Assembly (NCBI GenBank): GCA_017307755.1
Contig: JAFKGQ010000003.1
Coordinates: 558,001 to 622,000, forward strand
Source of the DNA: Chitinophagaceae bacterium
GTDB lineage: Bacteria > Bacteroidota > Bacteroidia > Chitinophagales > Chitinophagaceae
DNA: 64,000 bases
Direction of reading: 5' to 3'
The notes beneath the pieces are model-generated. The model was not told the origin of the DNA. It was given only the letters and a program-made list of their open reading frames with translations, and ran no database searches. Both the position numbers and the translations under genes were made by a program. This document shows positions 1 through 8,600 of the stretch, piece by piece; within the stretch, counting starts at the first letter, position 1; the number at the start of each line of letters is the position of its first letter.

Positions 1-437
1 ATGAAATTATAATCATTGGTAGTAGTATGACCTTTTGCAAAGAACAGCCGCAGCGTACCGGTGTATTTGTTATACAACAGCAGCTTGGGGTCCATCACCC
101 GCTGGCTTGCCGGGGTACCATTGTTATTGTACCCAAAATCTGCATTGATCAGCTCCCACCCGTCTGCCGGAAGCCTGTCCTTGCTGTCCACCAGGTTGGC
201 AACATTCGAATTCCAGGGACCCTGATAGAAAGGGCTGGTGATACTGGTAGAGGCCAATTGCTCCGCATTTAGCGGAAAGCTCGATTGGGTCCAGTCAAAA
301 TGGTTCACGAGAGTCGGCTTTTGCGTATTTACGGCGCTGCCGGGCGCCGTTGTGATGACCTGGCCAGGATCACATTCAGTCTGGGCCATGAGGGTGTAAC
401 TGCCGATCGTAAACAGCAGCGTAAAGATCTTTTTCAT
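1..437 (-). CDS. Secreted protein of unknown function, N-terminal part
   Basis: This leftward gene starts at the ATG at 437 and runs off the left edge of the window, so only about 145 residues are visible. It begins with a clear Sec signal peptide (MKKIFTLLFTIGSYTLMAQ), followed by a soluble segment rich in Asn, Thr, Ser and aromatic residues that is typical of exported Bacteroidota surface proteins. I do not recognise a domain in the visible part. A T9SS sorting domain could lie at the missing C-terminus, but this cannot be seen. The open frame, signal peptide and codon use support a real gene. Confidence 0.75.
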   Translation of the reverse strand, partial: MKKIFTLLFTIGSYTLMAQTECDPGQVITTAPGSAVNTQKPTLVNHFDWTQSSFPLNAEQLASTSITSPFYQGPWNSNVANLVDSKDRLPADGWELINADFGYNNNGTPASQRVMDPKLLLYNKYTGTLRLFFAKGHTTTNDYNF

Positions 438-858
438 AGTTAAACTTTTTGAAAAGGTTAGGAGAAACTGAGGGAAGTAGCGGCCGATTCTTATCCAATG
501 TAATTGGGCCGGCAGGAAGGTTGCCGGTCGGTTGTAGACCGCCGGAAGGAGCAGAAAAGGATAAGGTATCAGTATCGCGCTTCATTCAGATATACGCGAC
601 AATTTAAGTAGAAGAGGGTATCGTCGTAATCCATTTCTGAAAGTAAACGATTTGGTAATATTCCGTAGGTGATTTCCCGTATTCGCACCTGAAAAAAATA
701 TGTTGCAACCCTTGCAGATTTAAAATTTTTTGGCAATCTTTACAACGTCAACACGACATCCTCCAAGTCCCCGGAAAAACAATTCAAGTCAATTATTTCC
801 AATCTCTTTTCTTCTGATCATCCGTACGAAAGCCATTTAATTATTTACTGTTATTGAT

Positions 859-889
859 TTTGTCGGCTAGTTAGTCATTATTATACTAT
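859..889 (+). promoter_or_regulatory. Possible promoter of an untranslated transcript
   Basis: TTTG at 859-862 is followed after 19 bases by TATACTAT at 882-889. The spacing matches the Bacteroidota sigma-ABfr promoter (TTTG-N19-TAnnTTTG), but the -7 box matches poorly. It lies about 100 bases before the terminator at 986-1018, and no gene lies between them. Confidence 0.25.
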
Positions 890-985
890 TATGGCCGTTG
901 CTCCTTCTCCCGGTGCATTACCGATGCAGGCTGCGGCTGTCCAGGATATTCAAAATTTTAGTTTTAAAGGGTACGATCAACAACC

Positions 986-1018
986 GCCGGGCTTTTCTAA
1001 GCCTGGCTTTTGTTTTTT
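986..1018 (+). terminator. Strong rightward intrinsic terminator with no gene before it
   Basis: The arms GCCGGGCTT (986-994) and AAGCCTGGC (999-1007) form a 9-bp stem with one G-U pair and a 4-base loop, followed by TTTTGTTTTTT. This is a textbook intrinsic terminator for the plus strand, yet no plus-strand protein gene precedes it in the window. It may end a small RNA starting near 897. Confidence 0.7.
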
Positions 1019-1030
1019 GGGCCTTTTTTG

Positions 1031-1083
1031 CTCCGGGGGCTGATATGGGCTTTTTCACTCCTGGGGCTAATATGGCTTTTTCA
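1031..1083. repeat. Two tandem copies of a 26-27 base unit
   Basis: Copy 1 (1031-1057) and copy 2 (1058-1083) follow the pattern CTCCnGGGGCTnATATGG then CTTTTTCA, and differ at a few positions including one indel. The repeat lies between the terminator and the TonB-receptor gene. Its role is unknown. Confidence 0.8.
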
Positions 1084-1196
1084 CCGGCAGGAAAACGCCT
1101 TTCGCCGACCCTGGATCCCGGCTTTACCGAGAAATCCTGTCAACGTTTGGTTTATTTTATAAACTAGTTTAGTTTTACTGTAAATCTATGTGACTG

Positions 1197-3467
1197 ATGA
1201 CACCAAAGACTGCTTTATTTATCACTTTATCCTTCCTGGCCGGCGGCCTGCATGCCCAGACGGTAATCTCGGGCACGGTGAAAGACACCAAGGGCCATCC
1301 GGTACGGGGGGCCAGCATCACTATCAAGGATTCGTATGATGGGGCTACGGCCGACTCTACCGGGGCTTTTCGTTTTAAGACCACGGAGACGGGTGCTCAT
1401 ACTCTTACTATTACAAATATTGGGTATAATCCTATCGAACAGCCGATCACCCCTTCAGGGGAGGCCATCACCCTTCACATCATGATGAAAGAGCAGCTTA
1501 GCGAATTAAAGGCAGTAACGATCACTGCCGGCTCTTTTACCGCCGGGGATGCAAAAAGAGGAGCCGTGCTCAGCTCATTGGATGTGGCTACTACGGCCGG
1601 CTCCAATGCGGATATTACCGCTGCTCTCAAGACCCTGCCTGGCGCACAGCAGGTGGGTGAGTCCGAAGGGCTGTTTGTCCGGGGCGGTGCGGGGTATGAG
1701 ACAAAACAGTACATTGACGGTACGCTTGTCAACAATCCTTATTTTACCAGTATACCCGACATAGCCACCAGGGGTCGCTTCTCCCCCTTTCTTTTTAAAG
1801 GGACGGTGTTCAGCACGGGCGGTTATTCAGCCCTGTACGGTCAGGCTTTGTCCTCCGTCGTACTCCTGGAATCCATCGATCTACCCGAGAAATCCGAGAT
1901 CGACGCCAGCATTTCTCCCATATTGGTCGGCGTGGGGACCCAGCAGCTGGCAAAAGACAAGAAATCTTCCTATGGCATTAGCTATAGCTATGTCAATGTA
2001 GGCCTGTATTTTAAGGCTGTCAAACAGCAGCCGGATTATTTTAAGATGCCGCAGTTTCACAATGGCGATGCCAATTTCCGGATAAGGACGAAAAATGGGG
2101 GTATGATCAAATACTATACGACCTTTGCGTATAATGAGCTGGGGCTTCGCCGGCAGGACATCGACAGCCTGTACGCCAAGGATGCCTTTGGCCTTACCAA
2201 CCACAACTGGTACAATAACCTCAGCTGGCGGGAATATCTGAACAATGGCTGGAAAATGGACCTGGGCGCCAGCTACAGCACCAACCTGGACAACCTGGGC
2301 CAGCAGGTGCAGAATGCATATAACCAGCCAAAGTCATTCCCGGATTCCGTATTCTGGATGAAAGGCAAACAATTTGCCATCGATCAAAACCAGCAGTTAT
2401 CCCAGATAAAGGCAGTGTTTGACAAGAAGCTGGGGGGTATCAGCTCCATCCGTTTTGGCAGCGAATACTGGTATTCTTATAACGATCAGCATTATCGCAG
2501 CCCTTTGTACAACGTGGACTCTTTGTATAAGTTCAGGGATCACTACAACGCCGTCTTTGTGGAGTCGGATATCTTCCTCACCAATGAGCTGGCAGCTAAG
2601 CTGGGACTTCGCTATGAGCATTCCTCCGTGATCAGCCGCAGTGACATTGCTCCCAGGGTATCGTTTGCTTACCGGACGGCGCCTGATGCCCAGGTATCCC
2701 TGGCCTATGGGATATTCTATCAAAAACCGGAGAATAGCCAGCTCTTCTATACCAGGAATGTCGGCTTTACAAAAGCGACCCATTATGTCATCAACTATCA
2801 AAAGATGTCGAAGGACAGGATATTCCGGGTAGAGGCCTATTATAAGAAATACGAGGACCTTATCAAGACGGTGCCTCTCTATTATAATTACTCCATGTAC
2901 AATAACTCCGGCAGCGGTTATGCCAAGGGTATCGAGCTTTTCTGGAGGGATAAAAAGACGATCAAGGACTTTGATTACTGGATCAGCTATTCCTTCCTGG
3001 ATACGAAACGGGATTATCTCAACTACACCGAACAGCTGGTGCCGAACTTTGCCGCAAAACATACGGCTTCCATCGTGACAAAAAAGTTCTTTACCAAGAT
3101 CAAGTCCGGGTTCAACCTGACCTACAGCTATGCCACGGGAAGACCCTACTACAACTTCCAACTGGCGGGCGGCAATGATCCCAAGTTTAATCTGGCGGAA
3201 CAGGGGAAGACAAAATCCTATCAGGCCCTGAACTTTAGTGCGGAGTATGTCCCCAGCATAGGCAATCCAAAGGCAAAGACCTTTATCGTGCTCTTTGCCA
3301 GTGTCAGCAATGTATTGGGATATAATGCCGTGTATGGGTATAATTTCTCCTACAGCGGGCAGTATAAACAGCCCATTACCCCGCCGGCCAACCGATTTTA
3401 CTTCATCGGCTGTTTCCTGAGCTGGGGTGTGGATCGCAGTCAGGATGCCATCAACAATAATTTATAA
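1197..3467 (+). CDS. TonB-dependent outer-membrane receptor with carboxypeptidase-like N-domain
   Basis: An outer-membrane beta-barrel transporter that takes up a large or scarce ligand using TonB energy. The 756-residue protein has a signal peptide (about 1-21), a carboxypeptidase-regulatory-like beta-sandwich (about 22-105; VISGTVKDTKGHPVRGASI), a plug domain (about 113-225; LPGAQQVGESEGLFVRGGAG and YIDGTLV) and a barrel to the C-terminus. No SusD partner follows, so this is not a SusCD glycan pair. The ligand cannot be told. It heads a rightward operon with the TPR protein 25 bases on, a membrane protein and a winged-helix regulator, which ends at the terminator at 5059-5086. A different protein of the same superfamily is encoded at 45925-48432. 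Confidence 0.9.
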   Translation: MTPKTALFITLSFLAGGLHAQTVISGTVKDTKGHPVRGASITIKDSYDGATADSTGAFRFKTTETGAHTLTITNIGYNPIEQPITPSGEAITLHIMMKEQLSELKAVTITAGSFTAGDAKRGAVLSSLDVATTAGSNADITAALKTLPGAQQVGESEGLFVRGGAGYETKQYIDGTLVNNPYFTSIPDIATRGRFSPFLFKGTVFSTGGYSALYGQALSSVVLLESIDLPEKSEIDASISPILVGVGTQQLAKDKKSSYGISYSYVNVGLYFKAVKQQPDYFKMPQFHNGDANFRIRTKNGGMIKYYTTFAYNELGLRRQDIDSLYAKDAFGLTNHNWYNNLSWREYLNNGWKMDLGASYSTNLDNLGQQVQNAYNQPKSFPDSVFWMKGKQFAIDQNQQLSQIKAVFDKKLGGISSIRFGSEYWYSYNDQHYRSPLYNVDSLYKFRDHYNAVFVESDIFLTNELAAKLGLRYEHSSVISRSDIAPRVSFAYRTAPDAQVSLAYGIFYQKPENSQLFYTRNVGFTKATHYVINYQKMSKDRIFRVEAYYKKYEDLIKTVPLYYNYSMYNNSGSGYAKGIELFWRDKKTIKDFDYWISYSFLDTKRDYLNYTEQLVPNFAAKHTASIVTKKFFTKIKSGFNLTYSYATGRPYYNFQLAGGNDPKFNLAEQGKTKSYQALNFSAEYVPSIGNPKAKTFIVLFASVSNVLGYNAVYGYNFSYSGQYKQPITPPANRFYFIGCFLSWGVDRSQDAINNNL

Positions 3468-3492
3468 CTAAAAATCTCTAAATTTAACAACT

Positions 3493-4119
3493 ATGAAGAA
3501 AGCACTTCTTGCGCTGTCCCTCCTGGTCACCCTGGCTGCCGGCGCTCAATCGGACAAATACACGCAGATGATGCAAAAGAACATCGCTCTGCTGGATTCC
3601 GCCAAGAGCATCGACGAGCTGCAAAGCCTGGCCAGCACATTCGACAGGATCGGCGATGCGGAAAAGACCAGGTGGCTGCCCTATTATTATGCGGCATTGG
3701 CCCAGACCTGGGTGGGCTGGAACCCCATCACCAAGGACAAGGATGCTAATTCGGCAAAGATCAACGCCTATCTGGCAAAGGCCGAGGCCATCGAAAAGAA
3801 TGCTGAGCTATACGCTGTAGAAAATATGTCCGCCACACAGCAGATGCTAGTAGACCCGCAGAATCGTTGGATGACCTATGGAAAAACAGCCGGTGAGGCA
3901 TTGCAGAAAGGCATGCAGGCCGACCCCAACAATCCCCGCCTCTACTATCTGCAAGGGATGAGCCTTTTTGGTACTCCCCCCCAGTTCGGCGGTGGCAAGG
4001 ACAAGGCTAAGCCTTTGTTTGAAAAGGCAGTATCTCTTTACAAAGCTGCTCATCCGGAGCCGCTGGCCCCCACATGGGGACAAAAACAGGCCGAGGATAT
4101 GCTGGTGCAATGTAATTGA
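3493..4119 (+). CDS. Exported TPR-like protein
   Basis: A 208-residue protein with a Sec signal peptide (MKKALLALSLLVTLAAGAQ) followed by helical repeats like tetratricopeptide repeats: tryptophan- and alanine-rich helix pairs, and a segment around 'ADPNNPRLYYLQGMSLF' that fits a TPR unit. It is predicted to be periplasmic. Such small TPR proteins are often next to TonB receptors in Bacteroidota, but no specific function is known to me. It lies 25 bases after the receptor gene and probably shares its transcript. Confidence 0.8.
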   Translation: MKKALLALSLLVTLAAGAQSDKYTQMMQKNIALLDSAKSIDELQSLASTFDRIGDAEKTRWLPYYYAALAQTWVGWNPITKDKDANSAKINAYLAKAEAIEKNAELYAVENMSATQQMLVDPQNRWMTYGKTAGEALQKGMQADPNNPRLYYLQGMSLFGTPPQFGGGKDKAKPLFEKAVSLYKAAHPEPLAPTWGQKQAEDMLVQCN

Positions 4120-4137
4120 TCTACCTGTGATTAACCT

Positions 4138-4167
4138 GTAGCCGTCTGTCGGCTGGTGGACGGCTAC
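4138..4167. promoter_or_regulatory. Hairpin just before the membrane-protein start
   Basis: TGTAGCCGTC (4137-4146) pairs perfectly with GACGGCTACA (4159-4168) around a 12-base loop. It sits between the TPR gene stop and the ATG at 4180, only 12 bases from that start. There is no T-run on the plus strand, so it is more likely a processing, stability or translation signal within the operon mRNA than a terminator. Confidence 0.5.
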
Positions 4168-4179
4168 AAAATATGCTGC

Positions 4180-4773
4180 ATGAAAGAAAAAGAACTCTCT
4201 GGTCAGGAAAGCCTGCAACTGATCACCCAGATGATCAACAGGGCAAAGAATGACTATATCGAGACTGGTGTTAGCGCCCTGATGTGGGGCGCTATCATCA
4301 CTTTTTGCGCTCTGGTAACCTTTGTCAACGTATCCTTTCTGAGATATGATTGGTTGAATGCAGTATGGCTGCTGACCTTTATAGCCATCATCCCACAGAT
4401 AGTCATTGCACGGAGGGAAAGGAAACAAAGAAAACACAAGGGCCATGACGATCGTCTCATAGGCGGCATCTGGCTGAGCTTTGCTGTAGCCATGATCCTT
4501 ACCAATTACATCGATATCCGGTGGGGCCTGAACATGCCCGTTCCCTTGTACCTGACCCTGTACGGAGTGCCGACCTTCACCATCGGCTATGGCAGGAAAT
4601 TCAGGTTTATGATCGTCGGCGGAGTGGCCTGCTGGGTGTTTGCCATCCTGAGTTCTTTGACGCCTTCTCCCTGGCAGATACTGTATCTTGCGGGTGGCGC
4701 GCAGTTGGCCTGGTTCATACCGGGGCTTATCCTAAGAAAAAGATACCTGAAAGAAAGGCAGAAAAATGTTTAA
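4180..4773 (+). CDS. Integral membrane protein of unknown function
   Basis: A 197-residue protein with a short charged N-terminus (MKEKELSGQESLQLITQMI) and about five hydrophobic helices, with a basic loop (RRERKQRKH) after the second. The ATG at 4180 is preferred over an in-frame GTG at 4156, because the GTG lies inside the hairpin and would add residues without a helix. It overlaps the winged-helix gene by 8 bases. This pairing suggests that the two are made together and that the membrane protein may sense a signal or sequester the regulator; that role is inference. No family assigned. Confidence 0.8.
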   Translation: MKEKELSGQESLQLITQMINRAKNDYIETGVSALMWGAIITFCALVTFVNVSFLRYDWLNAVWLLTFIAIIPQIVIARRERKQRKHKGHDDRLIGGIWLSFAVAMILTNYIDIRWGLNMPVPLYLTLYGVPTFTIGYGRKFRFMIVGGVACWVFAILSSLTPSPWQILYLAGGAQLAWFIPGLILRKRYLKERQKNV

Positions 4774-5056
4774 AGACCTCGACCCTATATTACACTCTCA
4801 ACTGCGGCTGGCGCTGGTGTCAATCCTCATCAGCGTAAAGGAGGCGGAATTTATCTACCTCAAGGAAAAGACCAATGCCACGGCCGGCAATCTCAGTGTC
4901 CAGATCAACAAGCTGAAGGAGGCCGGATATATAGACGTAGCTAAACAATTCAAGGACAATTATCCCCAGACGATCTGTAAGATCACACCTCAGGGCGTGC
5001 TGGCCTTTGAACAATATGTAAAGGATCTGCAGTCTTACCTGGATATTAAGAAATGA
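4766..5056 (+). CDS. Small winged-helix transcriptional regulator
   Basis: A 96-residue single-domain winged-helix protein of the MarR/ArsR-like type seen in many Bacteroidota. It has an N-terminal helix (LHSQLRLALVSILISVKEAEF), a helix-turn-helix (NATAGNLSVQINKLKEAGYI) and a wing (YPQTICKITPQGVLAFEQYV). No metal-binding cysteines or ligand domain are visible. It overlaps the membrane-protein gene by 8 bases, so translation is probably coupled. It is the last gene before a terminator and is a likely autoregulator of the receptor operon. Confidence 0.85.
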   Translation: MFKDLDPILHSQLRLALVSILISVKEAEFIYLKEKTNATAGNLSVQINKLKEAGYIDVAKQFKDNYPQTICKITPQGVLAFEQYVKDLQSYLDIKK

Positions 5057-5058
5057 TT

Positions 5059-5086
5059 CCCGGGCCTGACGGCCCGGGGTTTGTTT
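5059..5086 (+). terminator. Intrinsic terminator of the receptor operon
   Basis: CCCGGGCC (5059-5066), loop TGAC, GGCCCGGG (5071-5078), then GTTTGTTT. It lies 3 bases after the winged-helix stop codon. The same inverted repeat can be read as part c of the composite palindromic element on the other strand. Confidence 0.8.
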
Positions 5087-5099
5087 AGACGCTTATTAT

Positions 5100-5130
5100 G
5101 GGCCTTCGGCCAGCGGCCCTGTGGGCCGCT
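5100..5130 (-). repeat. Double hairpin after the T9SS cargo gene (parts a and b of the palindromic element)
   Basis: Read leftward, AGCGGCCC-ACA-GGGCCGCT (5130-5112) is followed directly by GGCC-GAA-GGCC (5111-5101). It lies 4 bases after the stop codon of the leftward gene and may end its transcript or stabilise its 3' end. The same order of hairpins is seen after tsaE (62945-62915). Confidence 0.7.
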
Positions 5131-5133
5131 CTG

Positions 5134-6540
5134 TTAACTTTTCGCCAGCCGCATCGTCAGCCGTTCGTTACTATTAATGATCACTTCCAGTTGATACATG
5201 CCCGGCTGCAGCTGATGCGTGTCTTCAATATCGTATGTATTGACGCCATTTTCGCCCATGGCCGTCTTACGGATGATCTCGCTACCGTTGTTGTCCGTCA
5301 CTTTCATTATTACAAAAGATCTTTCCTTCAACTGTACACCCACCTGGATATCATTCACGACGGGATCAGGCGTAACACTGACGGCTGTCACGCTCTTTGT
5401 TCCGTAGGTCCGTACGATCAATACCTTTGAATAGGTGACCTTGCCGGCCGCATCCACCTGCCGTAGGCGGTAGTAGAGATCATTGCCCCTTGCAGTACGG
5501 TCGCTGACCTTGTCCGTGAAAGAAAACGCTTTTCCTCCGGCCGGCACATCACCCACTTGTTTGAAGTATGTACCGTCCATGCTTCTCTCGATCTCATAAC
5601 GTGTGCTGTGATTGTCGGTTGAAGCATTCCAATTGATGTCTACGGCATCCTTCCGGTAGAGCGCCTGGAAGTTGGTCAGCGTGCTCCTGGAGGGAAATCG
5701 GATGGTGGCAGTAGTGTTGATGCTGCAGAGACTGGGGCTTCCGTTATCACAGATCTTGTAGGTGAAATGGGTGGAAGAGCCTGCAAAGTCCTCTTTGGGT
5801 GTAAAAGTGAATTTTCCGTCCTTCTGAAGATCGACATTGCCGTCAGGAGATTCTTCCAGCAGATAAGCCGTCAGGGTTTCATGATTGGGGTCATAGTCAT
5901 TGCTCAGCACGTTGCCGCTGGCGGTGTGACTGGCAGTGCCCATGAATTTATCACGGGATGCTACCGGGGACACATTACAGGCGCCCGCATAATGGGTAGG
6001 GGCGTCGATTGACAACTGGTCGATGGCTATCCGTTCGTTGCCGTCGATGCCCTGGTAGTTGATATAGACCTTATATTGACCCGGGGTAGCGGACAAGATC
6101 TTGTTATAGGTAAAGACCTGGCTGTTGTCGAGGCCGGTGAGCTCCATGCTGTCCAATAAGATCTGAGGCTTTCCTGTGGCATCGGCGGCATATACCTTTA
6201 TCCACCTTCTGTCCTTGACGGGTAGGTTGAATTTATAAATAAAAGAGAGGCTGAGAGGGCCGTTGATATCCAGCAGGGGAGTGTAGATACCGGTCATTTC
6301 CGTGGCGCTGGCGCCAGCTCCGGATACCATGGCTCCATCCCCTTCCATATTGGGAACCCAGCCGCCGCGGTTGATGTCAAAATCGGAGAAGAACCAGCAA
6401 TTGCCTTGCAGAAAACCTTTTACTTCTGTGAGCTTGATACCTTTACGGGAATTGAAATTGTCGGAAGTGGCCGAATAAGCCGGTTGTACACCGGAGATCA
6501 GGGCGGAAGCGATCAATAAGGAGAATAAGTTCCTTTTCAT
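5134..6540 (-). CDS. Secreted multidomain protein with type IX secretion sorting domain
   Basis: A 468-residue surface or secreted protein. It has a signal peptide (MKRNLFSLLIASALISG...), a beta-sandwich resembling a carbohydrate-binding jelly roll (about 40-180), a cadherin/Ig-like domain (ASGNVLSNDYDPN ... GKFTFTPKEDFAG, about 195-275), a fibronectin-III-like domain (about 290-380) and a C-terminal type A sorting domain (about 385-468; PDPVVNDIQV ... LQPGMYQLEVI). The last of these marks cargo of the Bacteroidota type IX secretion system. The start at 6540 is preferred over an upstream in-frame ATG at 6594, since it gives a proper signal peptide. No catalytic motif is visible, so it may be an adhesin or binding protein. 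Confidence 0.85.
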   Translation of the reverse strand: MKRNLFSLLIASALISGVQPAYSATSDNFNSRKGIKLTEVKGFLQGNCWFFSDFDINRGGWVPNMEGDGAMVSGAGASATEMTGIYTPLLDINGPLSLSFIYKFNLPVKDRRWIKVYAADATGKPQILLDSMELTGLDNSQVFTYNKILSATPGQYKVYINYQGIDGNERIAIDQLSIDAPTHYAGACNVSPVASRDKFMGTASHTASGNVLSNDYDPNHETLTAYLLEESPDGNVDLQKDGKFTFTPKEDFAGSSTHFTYKICDNGSPSLCSINTTATIRFPSRSTLTNFQALYRKDAVDINWNASTDNHSTRYEIERSMDGTYFKQVGDVPAGGKAFSFTDKVSDRTARGNDLYYRLRQVDAAGKVTYSKVLIVRTYGTKSVTAVSVTPDPVVNDIQVGVQLKERSFVIMKVTDNNGSEIIRKTAMGENGVNTYDIEDTHQLQPGMYQLEVIINSNERLTMRLAKS

Positions 6541-6795
6541 CTTTGTAATTTTCAGAAGGTGATAAACTAAAGCTGTGAAAACACGGCAATTCAAAGGAAG
6601 GAACTATATAGTGATAAACTGTTCTACAGTCTTCTTTCCAGGCGTTTTTCGGGGATAATAAAATTTAATGTAGGTGGCGATTGCGTAGGATGGTAAGACA
6701 AATATAGATAAGACATTCGGGTTTTGCAAGCCCCGGGGAAAGATTTTGCGGACTGGCCTTATAAACCTTTGTAAATTGCATTGATATCCAGGTGT

Positions 6796-7740
6796 ATGTC
6801 TTCAGTTATCCGGGTTACCGGCCTTACCAAACAATTTGGGGAGCTAAGAGCTGTCGATGCTTTGTCCTTTTCCGTACAAAGGGCAGATGTCTATGGCTTC
6901 CTCGGGCAGAACGGAGCGGGGAAATCTACTACCATCCGTATGCTGCTGACTCTCATCCAGCCTACAGCAGGCGAAATAGAAATATTCGGGATGAATCTTC
7001 GAACCCATCGCCGTGAGATCCTGCGCAAGGTGGGGGCAGTCATAGAAAGACCAGACCTTTATAAATATCTCAGCGCTTATGAGAACCTTTCCTTATTTGC
7101 GCGGATGAGCGGTATCCGGCCTACCTCCCGTCTGTTGATGCAACAGTTGGAGCAGGTGGGTTTGGCTGAAAGGGCGGAAAGTAAAGTAAGGACCTTTTCC
7201 CAGGGGATGAAACAGCGGCTGGGGATCGCGGTGGCCCTGGTCCATGATCCGGACCTGATCATCCTTGACGAGCCGACAAATGGCCTTGATCCGCAAGGCA
7301 TCGCGGATATACGCAATCTTATCCTGCATCTCAGCAGCCATCTGAAGAAAACGCTATTGGTTTCCTCTCATCTGCTGAGTGAAATGGAGTTGATCGCCAG
7401 CCGGATGCTGATCATCGACAAAGGCAAAAAGATCGTGGAAGGGCCTGTGACAGAACTGTTCCATCCGGGTCAGACCCTGGTAGAACTGGATACCGGGGAT
7501 CCGGCACAGACGGAGGGGGCGCTTCGCGGCAGTCTGTGGGAGGGCTGTTTGCAGACAAGCAAGGGGGCGAAACTTCTTTTAAAAATGGATAAGGCCCTTA
7601 TTCCCGACCTCGTACGCCACCTGGTGCAGCAGGGCATCCGGATTGAAGCGGTACGACCCCGGCATCCGTTGGAAGATTATTTTTTATCATTGACAACCGC
7701 CAACCAGCATGTGGAAGCTTTTACAGATAGAGCTGTTTAA
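6796..7740 (+). CDS. ABC transporter ATPase (BcrA/NatA type)
   Basis: The cytoplasmic ATPase of an exporter, 314 residues. Walker A is GQNGAGKST (about 37-45), the signature is FSQGMKQRL and Walker B with D-loop is LIILDEPTNGLD. The roughly 90-residue C-terminal extension is typical of the antibiotic/sodium exporter (BcrA, NatA) branch. The ATG at 6796 is preferred over an upstream TTG at 6781. The gene overlaps the permease by 32 bases, so the two are made together. The substrate cannot be read from the sequence. Confidence 0.9.
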   Translation: MSSVIRVTGLTKQFGELRAVDALSFSVQRADVYGFLGQNGAGKSTTIRMLLTLIQPTAGEIEIFGMNLRTHRREILRKVGAVIERPDLYKYLSAYENLSLFARMSGIRPTSRLLMQQLEQVGLAERAESKVRTFSQGMKQRLGIAVALVHDPDLIILDEPTNGLDPQGIADIRNLILHLSSHLKKTLLVSSHLLSEMELIASRMLIIDKGKKIVEGPVTELFHPGQTLVELDTGDPAQTEGALRGSLWEGCLQTSKGAKLLLKMDKALIPDLVRHLVQQGIRIEAVRPRHPLEDYFLSLTTANQHVEAFTDRAV

Positions 7741-8590
7741 AATATTCAGACGTCCCCGTACCTATATCCCTTTTGTGGCCATCGCCGCCATGATCTTTAT
7801 CATTCAGCTCGGGCTGAAATTTGATGGTTTGTCCTATATGGAGCTGTTGATGAGCAGTCTGTCGGACACCTTTAATATGCCTTTTTCTCTTATGCTGAAC
7901 GGCTACCTGGTAGCATTCGTCATCCTCAACACGCTGCTGATACAAGTACCCCTGCTGGTGGCGCTGGTGGCCGGCGATATGGTGGCGGGAGAGGCCAATA
8001 TGGGTACCTTGCGTCTGCTGGTCACCCGCCCTGTGAGCCGTACCCAGTTGATGCTGGTGAAATTCGGCGCATCCGTCATTTATACTATCCTGCTGTTGTT
8101 GTGGATGGCGCTGCTGGCTTTATTCCTCAGCATGTGGATCTTTGGCACCAATGACATGTTCATCGCGCGTGACACGGTGCTGGAGCATATCCGTGCGGCG
8201 GACGTCATGTGGCGTTATATCGCGGCCTTTGGATATGCCATGATCGCTCTCAGCACGGTGGCCGCCCTGGCCTTCCTGTTGTCAGTGTTTGCCGAGAACT
8301 CCATCGGACCCATCGTCGCCACGATCAGCATCGTCATCGTCCTCACGATCCTGTCAGAAATGCGTATACCCATCTATGATAATACCGTCAAACCCTGGCT
8401 GTTTACTTCCCATATGCTGGCGTGGAAAGGCTTTTTTTACTCCCGGTCCGACGGACAAGGGGGCGTCATCAATGGGTCCGTAGAGAACCTGCCTTCCATC
8501 CTTCGCAGTCTGGGGATACTGCTGGCCTATATCGTGGCCTTTGTGACGGCAGCCATATGGGTCTTCCGGAAAAAAGATATTTTGAGCTAA
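7709..8590 (+). CDS. ABC transporter permease (ABC-2 type)
   Basis: A 293-residue membrane subunit with six predicted helices: an N-terminal helix after an amphipathic start (MWKLLQIELFKIFRRPRTYI), a long extracytoplasmic loop, then pairs of helices ending in a basic tail (VFRKKDILS). The segment LRLLVTRPVSRTQLMLVKF is the typical ABC-2 permease coupling region, with its 'GT.. l l..P.sR' pattern. It partners the overlapping ATPase gene and is followed 10 bases on by a LolA-like gene, which suggests an exporter handling a lipidated or hydrophobic cargo. Confidence 0.9.
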   Translation: MWKLLQIELFKIFRRPRTYIPFVAIAAMIFIIQLGLKFDGLSYMELLMSSLSDTFNMPFSLMLNGYLVAFVILNTLLIQVPLLVALVAGDMVAGEANMGTLRLLVTRPVSRTQLMLVKFGASVIYTILLLLWMALLALFLSMWIFGTNDMFIARDTVLEHIRAADVMWRYIAAFGYAMIALSTVAALAFLLSVFAENSIGPIVATISIVIVLTILSEMRIPIYDNTVKPWLFTSHMLAWKGFFYSRSDGQGGVINGSVENLPSILRSLGILLAYIVAFVTAAIWVFRKKDILS

Positions 8591-8600
8591 TGCATATGTT

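Larger units (their letters stand above)
438..1196. other. Gene-free region of about 760 bases
   Basis: No convincing protein gene lies between the two divergent genes. The region should hold the promoter of the leftward secreted protein and that of the rightward TonB-receptor operon. It also contains a promoter-like pair of boxes, a strong rightward intrinsic terminator and a 27-base tandem repeat, listed separately. An 89-codon open frame at 898-1167 spans the terminator and repeat and does not look like a real protein. Confidence 0.6.

Noticed and set aside
898..1167. 89-codon open frame with a 9-residue repeat
   Set aside because: It crosses a strong terminator and a DNA tandem repeat, has no ribosome-binding site or recognisable domain, and its repeat simply reflects the DNA duplication.
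2397..3161. Leftward open frame of 254 codons opposite the first TonB receptor
   Set aside because: Antisense shadow of a gene with clear domain structure.
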